Shown: one piece after another, positions 52,974-61,547 of the stretch | Layout: each line of letters begins with the position of its first letter | Position numbering within the stretch: position 1 is the first letter of the stretch | Source: Georgenia sp. EYE_87 | Lineage (GTDB): Bacteria > Actinomycetota > Actinomycetes > Actinomycetales > Actinomycetaceae | Length of the DNA stretch: 64,000 bases | NCBI RefSeq assembly: GCF_023148685.1 | Contig: NZ_JAHXNL010000002.1 | Span: 124,001 to 188,000 of the forward strand | Direction: 5' to 3' | Program-made: the position numbers and the translations under genes | Notes under the pieces: model-generated | Told to the model about the DNA's origin: nothing | Database searches by the model: none | The model's input: only the letters and a program-made list of their open reading frames with translations

Positions 52974-55937
52974 GTGAGCACGGTGACCAGCAGCGACATC
53001 GCGGCGGCCCTGAGGACGGCGGTGGCCGGCGAGGTCGACGACTCCGACCGCCGCCGGGCGGAGTACTCCACGGACGCCTCGAACTACCGGGTGGTCCCGC
53101 GCGTGGTCGTCGCTCCCCGGGGCGTCGACGACGCGCTCGCGGCCCTGGACGTCGCGCGCCGGCTGGAGGTCCCGGTCACCGCCCGCGGAGCGGGGACGTC
53201 GGTCGCGGGCAACGCCGTCGGGCCGGGGATGGTGCTGGACTTCTCGCGGCACATGAACAAGATCGTCTCGCTCGACCCCGAGGCGCGCACCGCCGTCGTC
53301 CAGCCCGGGGTCGTCATGTCGGACCTGCAGGTCGTGGCCCGCCCGCACGGGCTGCGCTTCGGGCCGGACCCGTCCACGCAGAACCGCGCCACCCTCGGCG
53401 GGATGATCGGCAACAACGCGTGCGGCCCGCACGCCGTGGCCTACGGGCGCACCGCGGACAACGTCCGCTCGCTCGACGTCGTCGACGCGTCCGGGCGCCG
53501 GTTCACCGCGGGCGCCGGCGACGGCGCGCTCGACGCCGTGCCCGGACTGGAGAAGCTGGTCAGCGCGAACCTCGCCACGATCCGCACCGCCCTGGGCCGC
53601 TTCAAGCGGCAGGTGTCCGGCTACTCCCTCGAGCACCTGCTGCCCGAGCACGGCACGGACCTGGCCAAGTTCCTGGTCGGGTCGGAGGGCACGCTCGTCA
53701 CGGTCCTCGGCGCGACCGTGGACCTCGTCCCGATGCCGACCGCGCCGGTCGTGGTGGCGCTCGGGTACCCGGACATGCCGACGGCGGCCGACGCCGTCCC
53801 GGCCCTGCTCGAGTTCAACCCGCTGGCGGTGGAGGGCATCGACGCCCGCCTCGTCGACGTGGTGCGCCGCCACCGCGGCCCGGCCGCCGTGCCGGAGCTG
53901 CCGCCGGGCGGCGGCTGGCTGCTCGTCGAGGTCGGCGCGCAGCCCGGCGAGGGCGCGGAGGAGGTCCTGGCCCGCGCCCGGGCCCTGGCCGCCGCCGGCG
54001 GGACGGACGCGGCCGCCGTCGTCCCGGCGGGGGAGCAGGCCGACGCGCTCTGGCGGATCCGGGCCGACGGCGCGGGCCTGGGCGGGCGCACCCCGGCCGG
54101 GGACCCGGCCTGGCCGGGCTGGGAGGACGCCGCCGTCCCGCCCGAGCGGCTGGGCGACTACCTGCGCGACTACACCGCGCTGATGGCCGACCGCGGGGTG
54201 GACGGGCTGCTCTACGGGCACTTCGGCGACGGGTGCGTGCACGTGCGCCTGGACCTGCCGCTGGAGACCCCGGCCGGGATCGGGCCGTCGCGGGAGTTCC
54301 TCGAGGCGTCCGCGGACCTGGTGGCCCGCTACGGCGGCTCGCTCTCGGGCGAGCACGGGGACGGCCGGGCCCGGTCCGAGCTGCTGGGCCGCATGTACGC
54401 GCCCGAGGTGCTGGACCTGTTCGGCAAGGTCAAGACCCTGTTCGACCCGTCGGGGCAGCTCAACCCGGGCGTGCTGGTGGACCCGGCCCCGCTGGACGCG
54501 GACCTGCGCCGGCCGTACGCGAGGCCCACACCCCCGGCCAAGGGGTTCGCCTTCCTCGAGGACGGCGGCGACTTCGCCACCGCCGTCCACCGCTGCACCG
54601 GGGTGGGCAAGTGCCGGGCGGACAACTCCGCCGCCGGCGGCTTCATGTGCCCGAGCTACCAGGCCACCAAGGACGAGAAGGACGTCACCCGCGGGCGCGC
54701 CCGCGTGCTGCAGGAGCTCACCAACGGCTCGCTGATCACCTCCTGGGACTCCCCGGCGGTCCGCGACTCCCTCGACCTGTGCCTGTCCTGCAAGGCCTGC
54801 TCCGCCGACTGCCCCACCGGCGTGGACATGGCCCGGTACAAGTCCGAGGCGCTCCACCGCGGCTACGCCGGCAAGGTCCGGCCGGTCAACCACTACCTCC
54901 TCGGCCAGCTGCCCCGCTGGACCGGGCTGGTCACGAAGGTCCCCGCGCTGGCCAGGCTGTCCAACCGGGCTCTCGGGTTCCGGCCGCTCGCCCGGCTGGT
55001 GCTCCGCGCGGGCGGGATGGACCCGCGCCGGCAGATGGTCACCTTCGCCGAGGAGCGCTTCTCCGCCTGGTGGCGCAAGCGCGAGAACGGTGTGCCGGCG
55101 GGCCCGGAGAGGCGAGCGCGCCCCGACACTGTGAGCGCTCCACGCGCTCCACGCGCACCAGGCGCGGTCGACGCGTCGAGCAGCGCTCGCGCGGGTGCCT
55201 CGCCCGGCGACGCCCAGCGCCGCGCGGTGCTGTGGGCCGACTCGTTCTCCGAGACCCTCGACGGCGACGGCGCACGTGCCGCCGTGACCCTGCTGGAGCA
55301 GGCCGGCTACACCGTGATCGTGCCGGACGAGAATGCGTGCTGCGGCCTGACGTGGATCTCCACCGGGCAGCTCGACGGCGCGAAGAAGCGCCTGACCCAC
55401 CTGCTCGGCGTGCTCGCGCCGTACGCGGCGAACGGCATCCCGGTGGTCGGCGTCGAGCCGTCCTGCACCGCGGTCCTGCGCTCGGACCTGCCCGACCTGC
55501 TGCCCGAGGACCCCCGCGCCCGGATGCTCGCCGACGACACCTACACCCTCGCCGAGCTGCTCACCGCGCCCGCCCCCCTCGGCCCGGGCCCGGACTGGGT
55601 GCCCGCCTCGCTGGATGGCCTCGAGGTCGTGGCCCAGCCGCACTGCCACCACCACTCGGTGATGGGCTGGGAGGCCGACGCCGCGCTGCTCGCCCGGGCC
55701 GGGGCGACGGTCACCCGCCTGGCCGGGTGCTGCGGCCTGGCCGGGAACTTCGGCATGGAGGCGGGGCACTACGAGACCTCGGTGGCCGTGGCCGAGAACG
55801 CCCTGCTGCCCGCCCTGCGCGCGGCCGGCCCGGACACCGTCTACCTCGCCGACGGCTTCTCCTGCCGCACCCAGGCCGACCAGCTGGTCGGGCGCCACGG
55901 CGTGCACCTCGCCCAGCTCCTCACCGGCCAGCGGTAG
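52974..55937 (+). CDS. FAD-linked oxidase / Fe-S oxidoreductase fusion (D-lactate or 2-hydroxyacid dehydrogenase type)
   Basis: 987 residues from a GTG. The N-terminal half is a VAO-type FAD domain: TARGAGTSVAGNAVGPGMVL (about 70), FGPDPSTQNRATLGGMIGNN, then the C-terminal oxidase part ending YGHFGDGCVHVR, SGEHGDGRAR and LFDPSGQLNPG. Two Fe-S clusters follow (CTGVGKC near 540, CLSCKACSADCPTGVD near 602) and two CCG domains (CCGLTW near 788 and CCGLAGNFG near 918). A Pro/Arg-rich linker (about 700-740) is poorly conserved. Members oxidise D-lactate or 2-hydroxyglutarate and pass electrons to quinone. The substrate cannot be read from sequence. Confidence 0.9.
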   Translation: MSTVTSSDIAAALRTAVAGEVDDSDRRRAEYSTDASNYRVVPRVVVAPRGVDDALAALDVARRLEVPVTARGAGTSVAGNAVGPGMVLDFSRHMNKIVSLDPEARTAVVQPGVVMSDLQVVARPHGLRFGPDPSTQNRATLGGMIGNNACGPHAVAYGRTADNVRSLDVVDASGRRFTAGAGDGALDAVPGLEKLVSANLATIRTALGRFKRQVSGYSLEHLLPEHGTDLAKFLVGSEGTLVTVLGATVDLVPMPTAPVVVALGYPDMPTAADAVPALLEFNPLAVEGIDARLVDVVRRHRGPAAVPELPPGGGWLLVEVGAQPGEGAEEVLARARALAAAGGTDAAAVVPAGEQADALWRIRADGAGLGGRTPAGDPAWPGWEDAAVPPERLGDYLRDYTALMADRGVDGLLYGHFGDGCVHVRLDLPLETPAGIGPSREFLEASADLVARYGGSLSGEHGDGRARSELLGRMYAPEVLDLFGKVKTLFDPSGQLNPGVLVDPAPLDADLRRPYARPTPPAKGFAFLEDGGDFATAVHRCTGVGKCRADNSAAGGFMCPSYQATKDEKDVTRGRARVLQELTNGSLITSWDSPAVRDSLDLCLSCKACSADCPTGVDMARYKSEALHRGYAGKVRPVNHYLLGQLPRWTGLVTKVPALARLSNRALGFRPLARLVLRAGGMDPRRQMVTFAEERFSAWWRKRENGVPAGPERRARPDTVSAPRAPRAPGAVDASSSARAGASPGDAQRRAVLWADSFSETLDGDGARAAVTLLEQAGYTVIVPDENACCGLTWISTGQLDGAKKRLTHLLGVLAPYAANGIPVVGVEPSCTAVLRSDLPDLLPEDPRARMLADDTYTLAELLTAPAPLGPGPDWVPASLDGLEVVAQPHCHHHSVMGWEADAALLARAGATVTRLAGCCGLAGNFGMEAGHYETSVAVAENALLPALRAAGPDTVYLADGFSCRTQADQLVGRHGVHLAQLLTGQR

Positions 55938-56015
55938 CCCCGAGCGCCCCGTCGACCGTGCGAAGATAGGGACGGATCCCCTCTCAACCCACGAGTCAGT
56001 CAGGTCGACGTCGTT

Positions 56016-57182
56016 ATGCCGTTCTTCGAGTTCGACGATGGGCGCCTCGTGCCTGCCCAGTTCGGTCATCCCGTTCCTGACGACATCGAGCCCGACATCC
56101 TGGAAGCGGTTCGCGACCAGGTTCTCGAAGTCGTCCAGCGTCCGCTGTTCCCGGTGAGCTGGCACGGCGACGGGCGTCGGCCGGGCACCTACCGTCCCGC
56201 GGGCGCTCCGGCGCCGCGGCTGACCTCGCTCGACGCCACCGGGCAGGTCGTCACCGTGGAGGTCGTCGACGAGCTGGACTCGGCCGCGCTGGTCGCGGCG
56301 CTCTCGCGCTCCGCCCGCAGCGCCGACCTCGGCTGGTCCCAGCTCGCCGAGCTCTATCCCCGGGGCGCCGAGGCGTTCCGACGGGACTGGACCGCCTTCC
56401 GCGAGATGCTTCCCCCTAAGCCCGCGGCGGGCCCGCGCCTCGTCGTCGTGGCCGGTGCGGTGCGCGACGAGGTGCGGCCCGCCCTGCAGGTGCTGGCCGA
56501 CTCCGGCGTCGTGGTGCACGAGATGGCGTTGCGGCAGATGTCGAACGGCCGGCGCTTCCTCGAGGTCAACGAGCTGCGTCCCCACCAGCTCGGCCCTTCG
56601 CACGTGCTCAGCGGCGGGCCGCGGGTCAACGAGCTCACCGCCGAGAGCGCCGCGTCGGGCGGCCCGGCCGCGCCGGGCACCGCCGCGGCTCCACCGCAGC
56701 CCGAGCTCGGGCGGCCGGCGGAGGCCGACGTCGCGCCCGCTGTCCCCTCCGCGCCGGACGCGGGGAGCGACCTCGACCAGCAGAGCGACGCCGCAGCCTC
56801 GCACCCTCGGGACGGCACGGTTGCGCAGGTCTCACGGGCCGACCCGGCGCCCGCCGACCTCGCCAGCCTCCGCGACATCGCCGCCATGCTGGACGGGGAG
56901 ACGCCCCTGGTCTGGTCTCAGCTGCGGCGCGGCATCCGGCACGACGCCGTCCTGACGGGCGACGGTGCGATCCGGCTTCCCGGCGGGGACACCGTGGCCG
57001 ATCCCGACGTCGCCGCGCGGAAGGTCTCCGGGCGCGACGACGTCGACGGCTGGCGGGTGTGGCGCTTCGGCGAGCACGGGCCGTCCCTGGCCGACGCGCG
57101 GGCCGAGCTGGTCCGGGCCCGCGGCCGCGGGCCCCGACACCCCGGATCGCGGCGTCGCCAGGGCCGGGCGCTGCGGCACTGA
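56016..57182 (+). CDS. unknown protein with degenerate nuclease-like core and C-terminal RAMA-like domain
   Basis: 388 residues, cytoplasmic. Residues about 69-190 (LTSLDATGQVVTVEVVDELD, then SADLGWSQLAELYP and NGRRFLEVNELRP) recall the D-x(n)-ExE core of NucS/PD-(D/E)XK-like nucleases, but the usual Lys is missing (VEVVDE), so catalysis is doubtful. A disordered Ala/Pro region (about 215-275) follows. Residues about 283-370 (LRDIAAMLDGETPLVWSQL, VLTGDGAIRLPGG, ADPDVAARKVSGRDDVDGWRVWRF) resemble the RAMA/DUF4357 module, which is associated with DNA modification and restriction enzymes. A helical basic end follows. A role in DNA damage or modified-DNA recognition is inference. Confidence 0.7.
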   Translation: MPFFEFDDGRLVPAQFGHPVPDDIEPDILEAVRDQVLEVVQRPLFPVSWHGDGRRPGTYRPAGAPAPRLTSLDATGQVVTVEVVDELDSAALVAALSRSARSADLGWSQLAELYPRGAEAFRRDWTAFREMLPPKPAAGPRLVVVAGAVRDEVRPALQVLADSGVVVHEMALRQMSNGRRFLEVNELRPHQLGPSHVLSGGPRVNELTAESAASGGPAAPGTAAAPPQPELGRPAEADVAPAVPSAPDAGSDLDQQSDAAASHPRDGTVAQVSRADPAPADLASLRDIAAMLDGETPLVWSQLRRGIRHDAVLTGDGAIRLPGGDTVADPDVAARKVSGRDDVDGWRVWRFGEHGPSLADARAELVRARGRGPRHPGSRRRQGRALRH

Positions 57183-57191
57183 CTGCCCGCC

Positions 57192-58322
57192 TCAGCGGAG
57201 CACGTAGGCCCGCGACCAGCGCCGGAGCTCGGCGTAGACGCGCTCGCGCACCTGCCGGGCGGAGAGCGTGACGTCGTGGATGGCCCCGTCGAACCGCGCC
57301 ACCGTCACCAGCGGCCCGAGCTGCAGCGCCCGGCGGCGGATCTGCTCGACGTCGAGGACGGTGTCGGCCTCACGCATCTGCGGCGACCAGCGCGGGTTGA
57401 TGAGCGTGCGCCCCGAGGTGAGCACCAGGACCGGGCACGAGATCTCCAGGCCGCCCGCCACCTGCTGGTGCCCGGCGAGGACCGCGGACAGCCAGCCGGC
57501 ACGGATCGGCGTCCCCACCATGCGCCAGTTCGGGTCGGGCGCCCACCCGGTGAGGAACGGGTCGTCGTCGTCGGCGTCCTCGGGCAGCGGCCCGTCGGCC
57601 TCGGTCCAGCCGAGCAGCGTGCGCTGGTAGAACCCGAGGTCCGACGTCGGCATCACCGCCTTGGGCTGCAGCTTCGCCAGCCTGCCCACGATCGGCTGGG
57701 CGACCCCGCGCAGGATCGCCGACCCCTGCAGCTCGAGCCACGGCGAGTTCAGCACCAGCGCCCGCAGGGCGCCGGGGTGGCGGTGCGCCCACAGCGCCGC
57801 GGTGAGGCCGCCGGTGGAGTGGCCCATCAGGACTAGGTCGGTGCCGACCCCGAGCTCCGACCGGAGCACCTTGAGCGCGGCGTGGATGTCCTCGTCGTAG
57901 ACGGTGAGGGTCTCCATGAAACCGCGCGTCTGGTGCGCGCGCAGCGAGCGGCCGTACTTGCGCAGGTCGAGGGCGTAGAACGCGCCGCCCTCGGCCGCCC
58001 ACCGCCGGGCCAGCTCGCGCTGGTAGAAGTAGTCGTTCCAGCCGTGCAGGTACAGCACGGCGAACGAGGGCGACGACGGCGTCCCCGGCAGCGACTCGGG
58101 GTCGTCCGCGGGGACGTGGCGCACGAGGGTCGCGGCGACCTCGCCCTCGTCGTCGTCGTGCAGCGGGAGCGTCCGGGCCTGGAAGCCGGCGCCGAGCACG
58201 TCCGGCGCCCATCGGTCGGCGGGCGGCGGTGGAGGGAGCTCGACGACCTCCTCGGGCAGGACGGTGTCCTCGCCCGTGCCGCCGACGGGCGGCTCCTCCA
58301 CGCGGCTGGTCCTGCGGATCAT
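57192..58322 (-). CDS. alpha/beta hydrolase (lysophospholipase-like)
   Basis: 376 residues. The fold is seen as AVLYLHGWNDYFYQ (oxyanion loop), YALDLRKYGRS, the nucleophile elbow LVLMGHSTGG (Ser), LVLNSPWLEL, LVLTSGRTLINPRW (acid region) and FDGAIHDVTLS (His). A 100-residue N-terminal lead is Pro/Asp-rich. The start at 58322 (MIRRTSRVEE) is preferred to the longer frame, which overlaps other coding-poor sequence. It resembles serine aminopeptidase S33/lysophospholipases, cytoplasmic. It converges on the RAMA-like gene with only 9 bp between the stops. Confidence 0.87.
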   Translation of the reverse strand: MIRRTSRVEEPPVGGTGEDTVLPEEVVELPPPPPADRWAPDVLGAGFQARTLPLHDDDEGEVAATLVRHVPADDPESLPGTPSSPSFAVLYLHGWNDYFYQRELARRWAAEGGAFYALDLRKYGRSLRAHQTRGFMETLTVYDEDIHAALKVLRSELGVGTDLVLMGHSTGGLTAALWAHRHPGALRALVLNSPWLELQGSAILRGVAQPIVGRLAKLQPKAVMPTSDLGFYQRTLLGWTEADGPLPEDADDDDPFLTGWAPDPNWRMVGTPIRAGWLSAVLAGHQQVAGGLEISCPVLVLTSGRTLINPRWSPQMREADTVLDVEQIRRRALQLGPLVTVARFDGAIHDVTLSARQVRERVYAELRRWSRAYVLR

Positions 58323-58452
58323 GGGCCCATCATGCCGTCGTTGCGACGGCCGGCGCAGCCTCGTCGGTCGCCGCGGCCCGGTGGAGCCCACCGAGCGCGC
58401 CACGGTCGTGACCGGCGGCACGTCGGCGGTCGTGGACGCAGACCTCGCGCCG

Positions 58453-59739
58453 TCAGCGGGTCGGGCGGGCCACCGGGGCGACCGCCCGGAGGAACCGGCC
58501 CAGGAGCGCAGCCACCTGGTCGTGCTCGATGAGGAACCCGTCGTGCCCGAACGGCGACCGCACGTGCGCCACCGGACCGGCCGTCGGGACCGCGGCGGCG
58601 ATGCGCTCCGACTCGGCGGGGAAGAACAGCCGGTCGGAGTCGACCGCGACCACCAGCGTCTCGGCGGTGACCTGTGCGAGGGCCGCCTCGACCCCGCCGC
58701 GGTCGCGACCGACGTCGTGGGTCATCATCGTCCGCGTCAGCGTGAGGTAGCTGTTCGCGTCGAAGCGCTCCGCGAGCTTGCCCGCGTGGTGGTCGAGGTA
58801 GGACTGGACCGCGAACCGCCCGCCGGAGAGCGGCTCCTCCCCGCCCTGCGGCAGACGCCCGAACCGCTGGTCCAGCTCGAGCGGGGTGCGGTAGGTGGTG
58901 TGCGCGATCTGGCGGGCGAGCCCCAGGCCGGTGTGCGGGCCGTGGCCCGGGGCGGCGTCGTAGTAGTCGCCGCCGCGCCAGCCCGGGTCGAGCTCGATCG
59001 CCGCCACCTGGGTGTGCGCCCACGCGATCTGCTCCGCGCTGCTCTGCGCGCAGGAGGCGACGACGGCGACGGCACCGACCCGCTCGGGGGCGGTCACGGC
59101 CCACTCCAGCACCCGGTGGCCGCCCATCGAGGCTCCGACGACGAGCGCCCACCGCTCGATCCCGAGAAGGTCGGCCAGCTCGAGCTCGGCCGCCACCTGG
59201 TCGCGCACGGTCAGCACGGGGAAGCGCGAGCCCCACGGCGTCCCGTCCGGGGCGGAGGAGGACGGCCCGGTGGACCCCTGGCAGCCGCCCAGGACGTTCG
59301 GGGCGACGACGAAGTAGCGGTCGGTGTCGATCGCCCGGCCGGGGCCGACCACCTGGTGCCACCAGCCGGGGGCGGGGTCGCCGGGGCCGTGCGCGGTGAC
59401 GTGCGAGTCCCCGGTGAGGGCGTGCAGCACCAGGACGGCGTTGTCGCCGGCCTCGTTCAGCTCGCCCCAGGTCTCGTAGGCCAGCTTCACGTGCGGCAGG
59501 CGTCCGCCCGCCTCGAGCGGAAGGGCACCGATGTCGGCGAACAGCCGCCCGCGCGGGTCCTCGCCCTCGCGCCAGGCCCCGGTGGCCGGCAGGGTCGCCG
59601 GGTCGATGACGCGGCGGTCCCGCCGGTCGTGACGCGTCGCGGTGGGCCGGGCGGCGCCCGCCCGGGCGGGTGCGACGTCGGCGGGGAGGGCCCCCGACGA
59701 CGGCGCACCCGCGCCGGTCGGACAGTCTCCGGTGGTCAC
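58453..59739 (-). CDS. metX: homoserine O-acetyltransferase
   Basis: 428 residues from a GTG. MetX fold: VKLAYETWGELNEAGDNAVLVLHALTGDSHV (key: GELN, HALTGDSH), VLGGCQGSTGPSS, nucleophile GASMGGHRVLEWA, and AVDSDRLFFPAES plus SPFGHDGFL for the acid and histidine. It activates homoserine with acetyl-CoA for methionine synthesis. The first 60 residues are a Pro/Ala/Arg lead. The start overlaps the metY stop by four bases (GTGA), so both are made from one mRNA, metY first. Confidence 0.95.
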   Translation of the reverse strand: MTTGDCPTGAGAPSSGALPADVAPARAGAARPTATRHDRRDRRVIDPATLPATGAWREGEDPRGRLFADIGALPLEAGGRLPHVKLAYETWGELNEAGDNAVLVLHALTGDSHVTAHGPGDPAPGWWHQVVGPGRAIDTDRYFVVAPNVLGGCQGSTGPSSSAPDGTPWGSRFPVLTVRDQVAAELELADLLGIERWALVVGASMGGHRVLEWAVTAPERVGAVAVVASCAQSSAEQIAWAHTQVAAIELDPGWRGGDYYDAAPGHGPHTGLGLARQIAHTTYRTPLELDQRFGRLPQGGEEPLSGGRFAVQSYLDHHAGKLAERFDANSYLTLTRTMMTHDVGRDRGGVEAALAQVTAETLVVAVDSDRLFFPAESERIAAAVPTAGPVAHVRSPFGHDGFLIEHDQVAALLGRFLRAVAPVARPTR

Positions 59740-61079
59740 GCGCCCGCCTCGGCGCCGACCGGGGCGGCGGTGAAGGACGCGGCGGCCTCCAGGCCGGTGC
59801 GCAGGTCCGCGAGGATGTCCTCGATGTTCTCGGTGCCGACCGCGAGGCGGACCAGGCCCGGGTTGACGCCGGCGCCCTCGAGCTCCGCCGGGCTGAGCTG
59901 GGAGTGCGTGGTCGAGGCCGGGTGGATCACCAGGGAGCGCACGTCGCCGATGTTGGCGACGTGCGAGTGCAGCTTCAGCGCGTCGACGAAGGCCTGGCCC
60001 GCGGCGTAGCCGCCCGCGAGCTCGAAGGCGAGGACGGCGCCGGTCCCCCTCGGGGCGTACTTCTGCCCGCGCTCGTACCACGGCGAGGACGGCAGGCCCG
60101 CATAGGCCACCCGCGTCACCTGCTCGCTGGCCTCGAGGAACTCGGCCACCTTCTTCGCGTTCTCGACGTGCCGCTCGACCCGCAGCGACAACGTCTCGAT
60201 GCCCTGGCCGATCAGGAAGGCGTTGAACGGGGAGATGGCCGGGCCGAGGTCGCGCAGCAGCTGCACGCGAGCCTTGAGGATGAATGCCGGCGCCCCGAGG
60301 TCCTTGTAGACCAGGCCGTTGTAGCTCGCGTCCGGGGTGTTGTAGTTCGGGAACCGCTCCGGCTGCGCGGACCAGTCGAAGGTTCCGCCGTCGACGATCA
60401 CGCCGGCGATGGACGTCCCGTGACCGCCGAGGTACTTCGTGGCGGAGTGGATGACGATGTCCGCGCCGTGCTGGAGCGGGCGGATCAGGTACGGCGTGGC
60501 GATGGTGTTGTCCACCGCCAGCGGCACGCCGATCTCGTGGGCGACCGCGGCGACGGCCTCGATGTCGAGGATCGCGCTCTTCGGGTTGGCGATGGTCTCG
60601 CCGAAGAACAGCTTGGTCCGCTCGTCCGCGGCCGCGCGCCAGGACTCCGGGTCGTCCGGGTCCTCGACGAACGTCGTGGTGACGCCGTACTTGCTCAGCG
60701 TGTGCACGAGCAGGTTGACGGTGCCGCCGTAGAGGTTCGGGCTGGCGACGATGTTGTCGCCGACCTCCGCGATGTTGAGGATCGCCAGCGTCGTGGCGGC
60801 CTGGCCGGAGGCGACGAGCAGACCGCCGACGCCGCCCTCGAGCGCGGCGATGCGGTTCTCGACGGTCTCCTGCGTCGGGTTGGTGATGCGGGTGTAGATC
60901 GGGCCCGCCTCCGCGAGGGAGAACCGGCCGGCGGCCTGGGCGGCGTCCTCGAAGACGAACGACGTCGTCTGGTAGATCGGCAGAGCCCGGGCGCCGGTGG
61001 CCGCGTCGGGCGTCTGGCCGGCGTGGATCTGCAGGGTCTCGAAGGACCAGGCGGACTCGGGGGAGGTCTCGTTGCTCAT
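59736..61079 (-). CDS. metY: O-acetylhomoserine aminocarboxypropyltransferase (sulfhydrylase)
   Basis: 447 residues. PLP enzyme of the Cys/Met family: QIHAGQTPDAATGARALPIYQTTSFVF (key parts), YTRITNPTQ, GGTVNLLVHTLSKYG, and the PLP lysine in HSATKYLGGHG. It makes homocysteine directly from O-acetylhomoserine and sulphide. Start at MSNETSPESAW (61079). Its 208-nt leader contains a short open frame and hairpins that may control it; see the leader entries. Operon metY-metX. Confidence 0.96.
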   Translation of the reverse strand: MSNETSPESAWSFETLQIHAGQTPDAATGARALPIYQTTSFVFEDAAQAAGRFSLAEAGPIYTRITNPTQETVENRIAALEGGVGGLLVASGQAATTLAILNIAEVGDNIVASPNLYGGTVNLLVHTLSKYGVTTTFVEDPDDPESWRAAADERTKLFFGETIANPKSAILDIEAVAAVAHEIGVPLAVDNTIATPYLIRPLQHGADIVIHSATKYLGGHGTSIAGVIVDGGTFDWSAQPERFPNYNTPDASYNGLVYKDLGAPAFILKARVQLLRDLGPAISPFNAFLIGQGIETLSLRVERHVENAKKVAEFLEASEQVTRVAYAGLPSSPWYERGQKYAPRGTGAVLAFELAGGYAAGQAFVDALKLHSHVANIGDVRSLVIHPASTTHSQLSPAELEGAGVNPGLVRLAVGTENIEDILADLRTGLEAAASFTAAPVGAEAGA

Positions 61080-61246
61080 GGCTTGTGCTCCAGGTCGGGG
61101 GTTCGGAGCGGGCCGACGAGCCGCGGCGGTGCCGCCTGTCCCGTCAGCCCGCGGGGGGCTGGCAGTGACGTGCACGTCCGGGGATGGCGCCCCTCGCCCG
61201 CCCCGTGGGGCGGTGCGGCCGGATCGAGCTACCGGCCGAAGGGCAT

Positions 61247-61277
61247 GCCGAACGTGCGCGTCAGCGGCACATTCGGC
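61247..61277 (-). promoter_or_regulatory. hairpin in the metY leader overlapping the short frame
   Basis: On the minus strand GCCGAATGTGC pairs with GCACGTTCGGC (one mismatch) around a 9-nt loop. The left arm contains the last codons of the upstream frame, including its Cys codon, so a stalled or passing ribosome would affect folding. Further stems (for example CGGCCGG with CCGGCCG, about 61217-61240) follow before metY. Confidence 0.4.
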
Positions 61278-61287
61278 GAAGGAACAT
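61261..61287 (-). CDS. candidate leader peptide upstream of metY (MFLRRMCR)
   Basis: A 27-nt frame, ATG to TGA, coding MFLRRMCR, 181 nt before metY. A TAGAGT box (61295-61300, minus strand) would place the transcription start on or next to its ATG, so it would be translated without a leader, as is frequent in actinobacteria. Leader peptides ending near a Cys codon occur before sulphur genes in actinobacteria. No clear -35 box. Translation is unproven. Confidence 0.4.
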   Translation of the reverse strand: MFLRRMCR

Positions 61288-61547
61288 GCGGCCGACTCTA
61301 GGGGCGGTGTCCACGAGCCACGAGAGGTGTCTTGCATCGTGGGACGTAGGTCACTTTCTCGTCCGTGGCCGCGACTACCAGCTGTCGCCTGATGCTGCTG
61401 TTACTGGAGTGAATAAAGAGGCTGGTGTTCACAAATCGGTGAACGTCCGATAGCGTCTCCAGCGGCGCCTCCCCCTGGGCGTCAACCCGACACGCCGAAC
61501 GGCTTCGTGGTGCGTCGGAGTCTGCAGCAGCGATCTCGGAGGAACCG
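61288..61547. other. divergent intergenic region metY / NlpC-P60 gene
   Basis: No gene is seen. It holds the metY leader promoter at the low end and the promoter of the cell-wall hydrolase gene at the high end. The middle is the most A+T-rich part of the window (GAATAAAGAG). Confidence 0.5.
61427..61456 (+). promoter_or_regulatory. promoter with embedded palindrome for the NlpC/P60 gene
   Basis: GTTCAC-AAATCG-GTGAAC is a perfect inverted repeat (61427-61444). It covers a possible -35 (TTCACA, 61428-61433), spaced 17 nt from a possible -10 (TAGCGT, 61451-61456). A regulator bound here would sit directly on the promoter. Confidence 0.5.

Noticed and set aside
52812-56804. Very long antisense open frame (over 1300 codons)
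   Set aside because: It lies opposite the dehydrogenase and RAMA-like genes, has composition expected of the GC-rich opposite strand, and no recognisable domain.
61080-61260. SAM riboswitch in the metY leader
   Set aside because: I looked for the conserved core of SAM-type riboswitches and did not find it, although several stems are present.
61457-61547. c-di-AMP (ydaO-type) riboswitch before the NlpC/P60 gene
   Set aside because: Leader is short and lacks the conserved core I know; only a ribosome site is clear.
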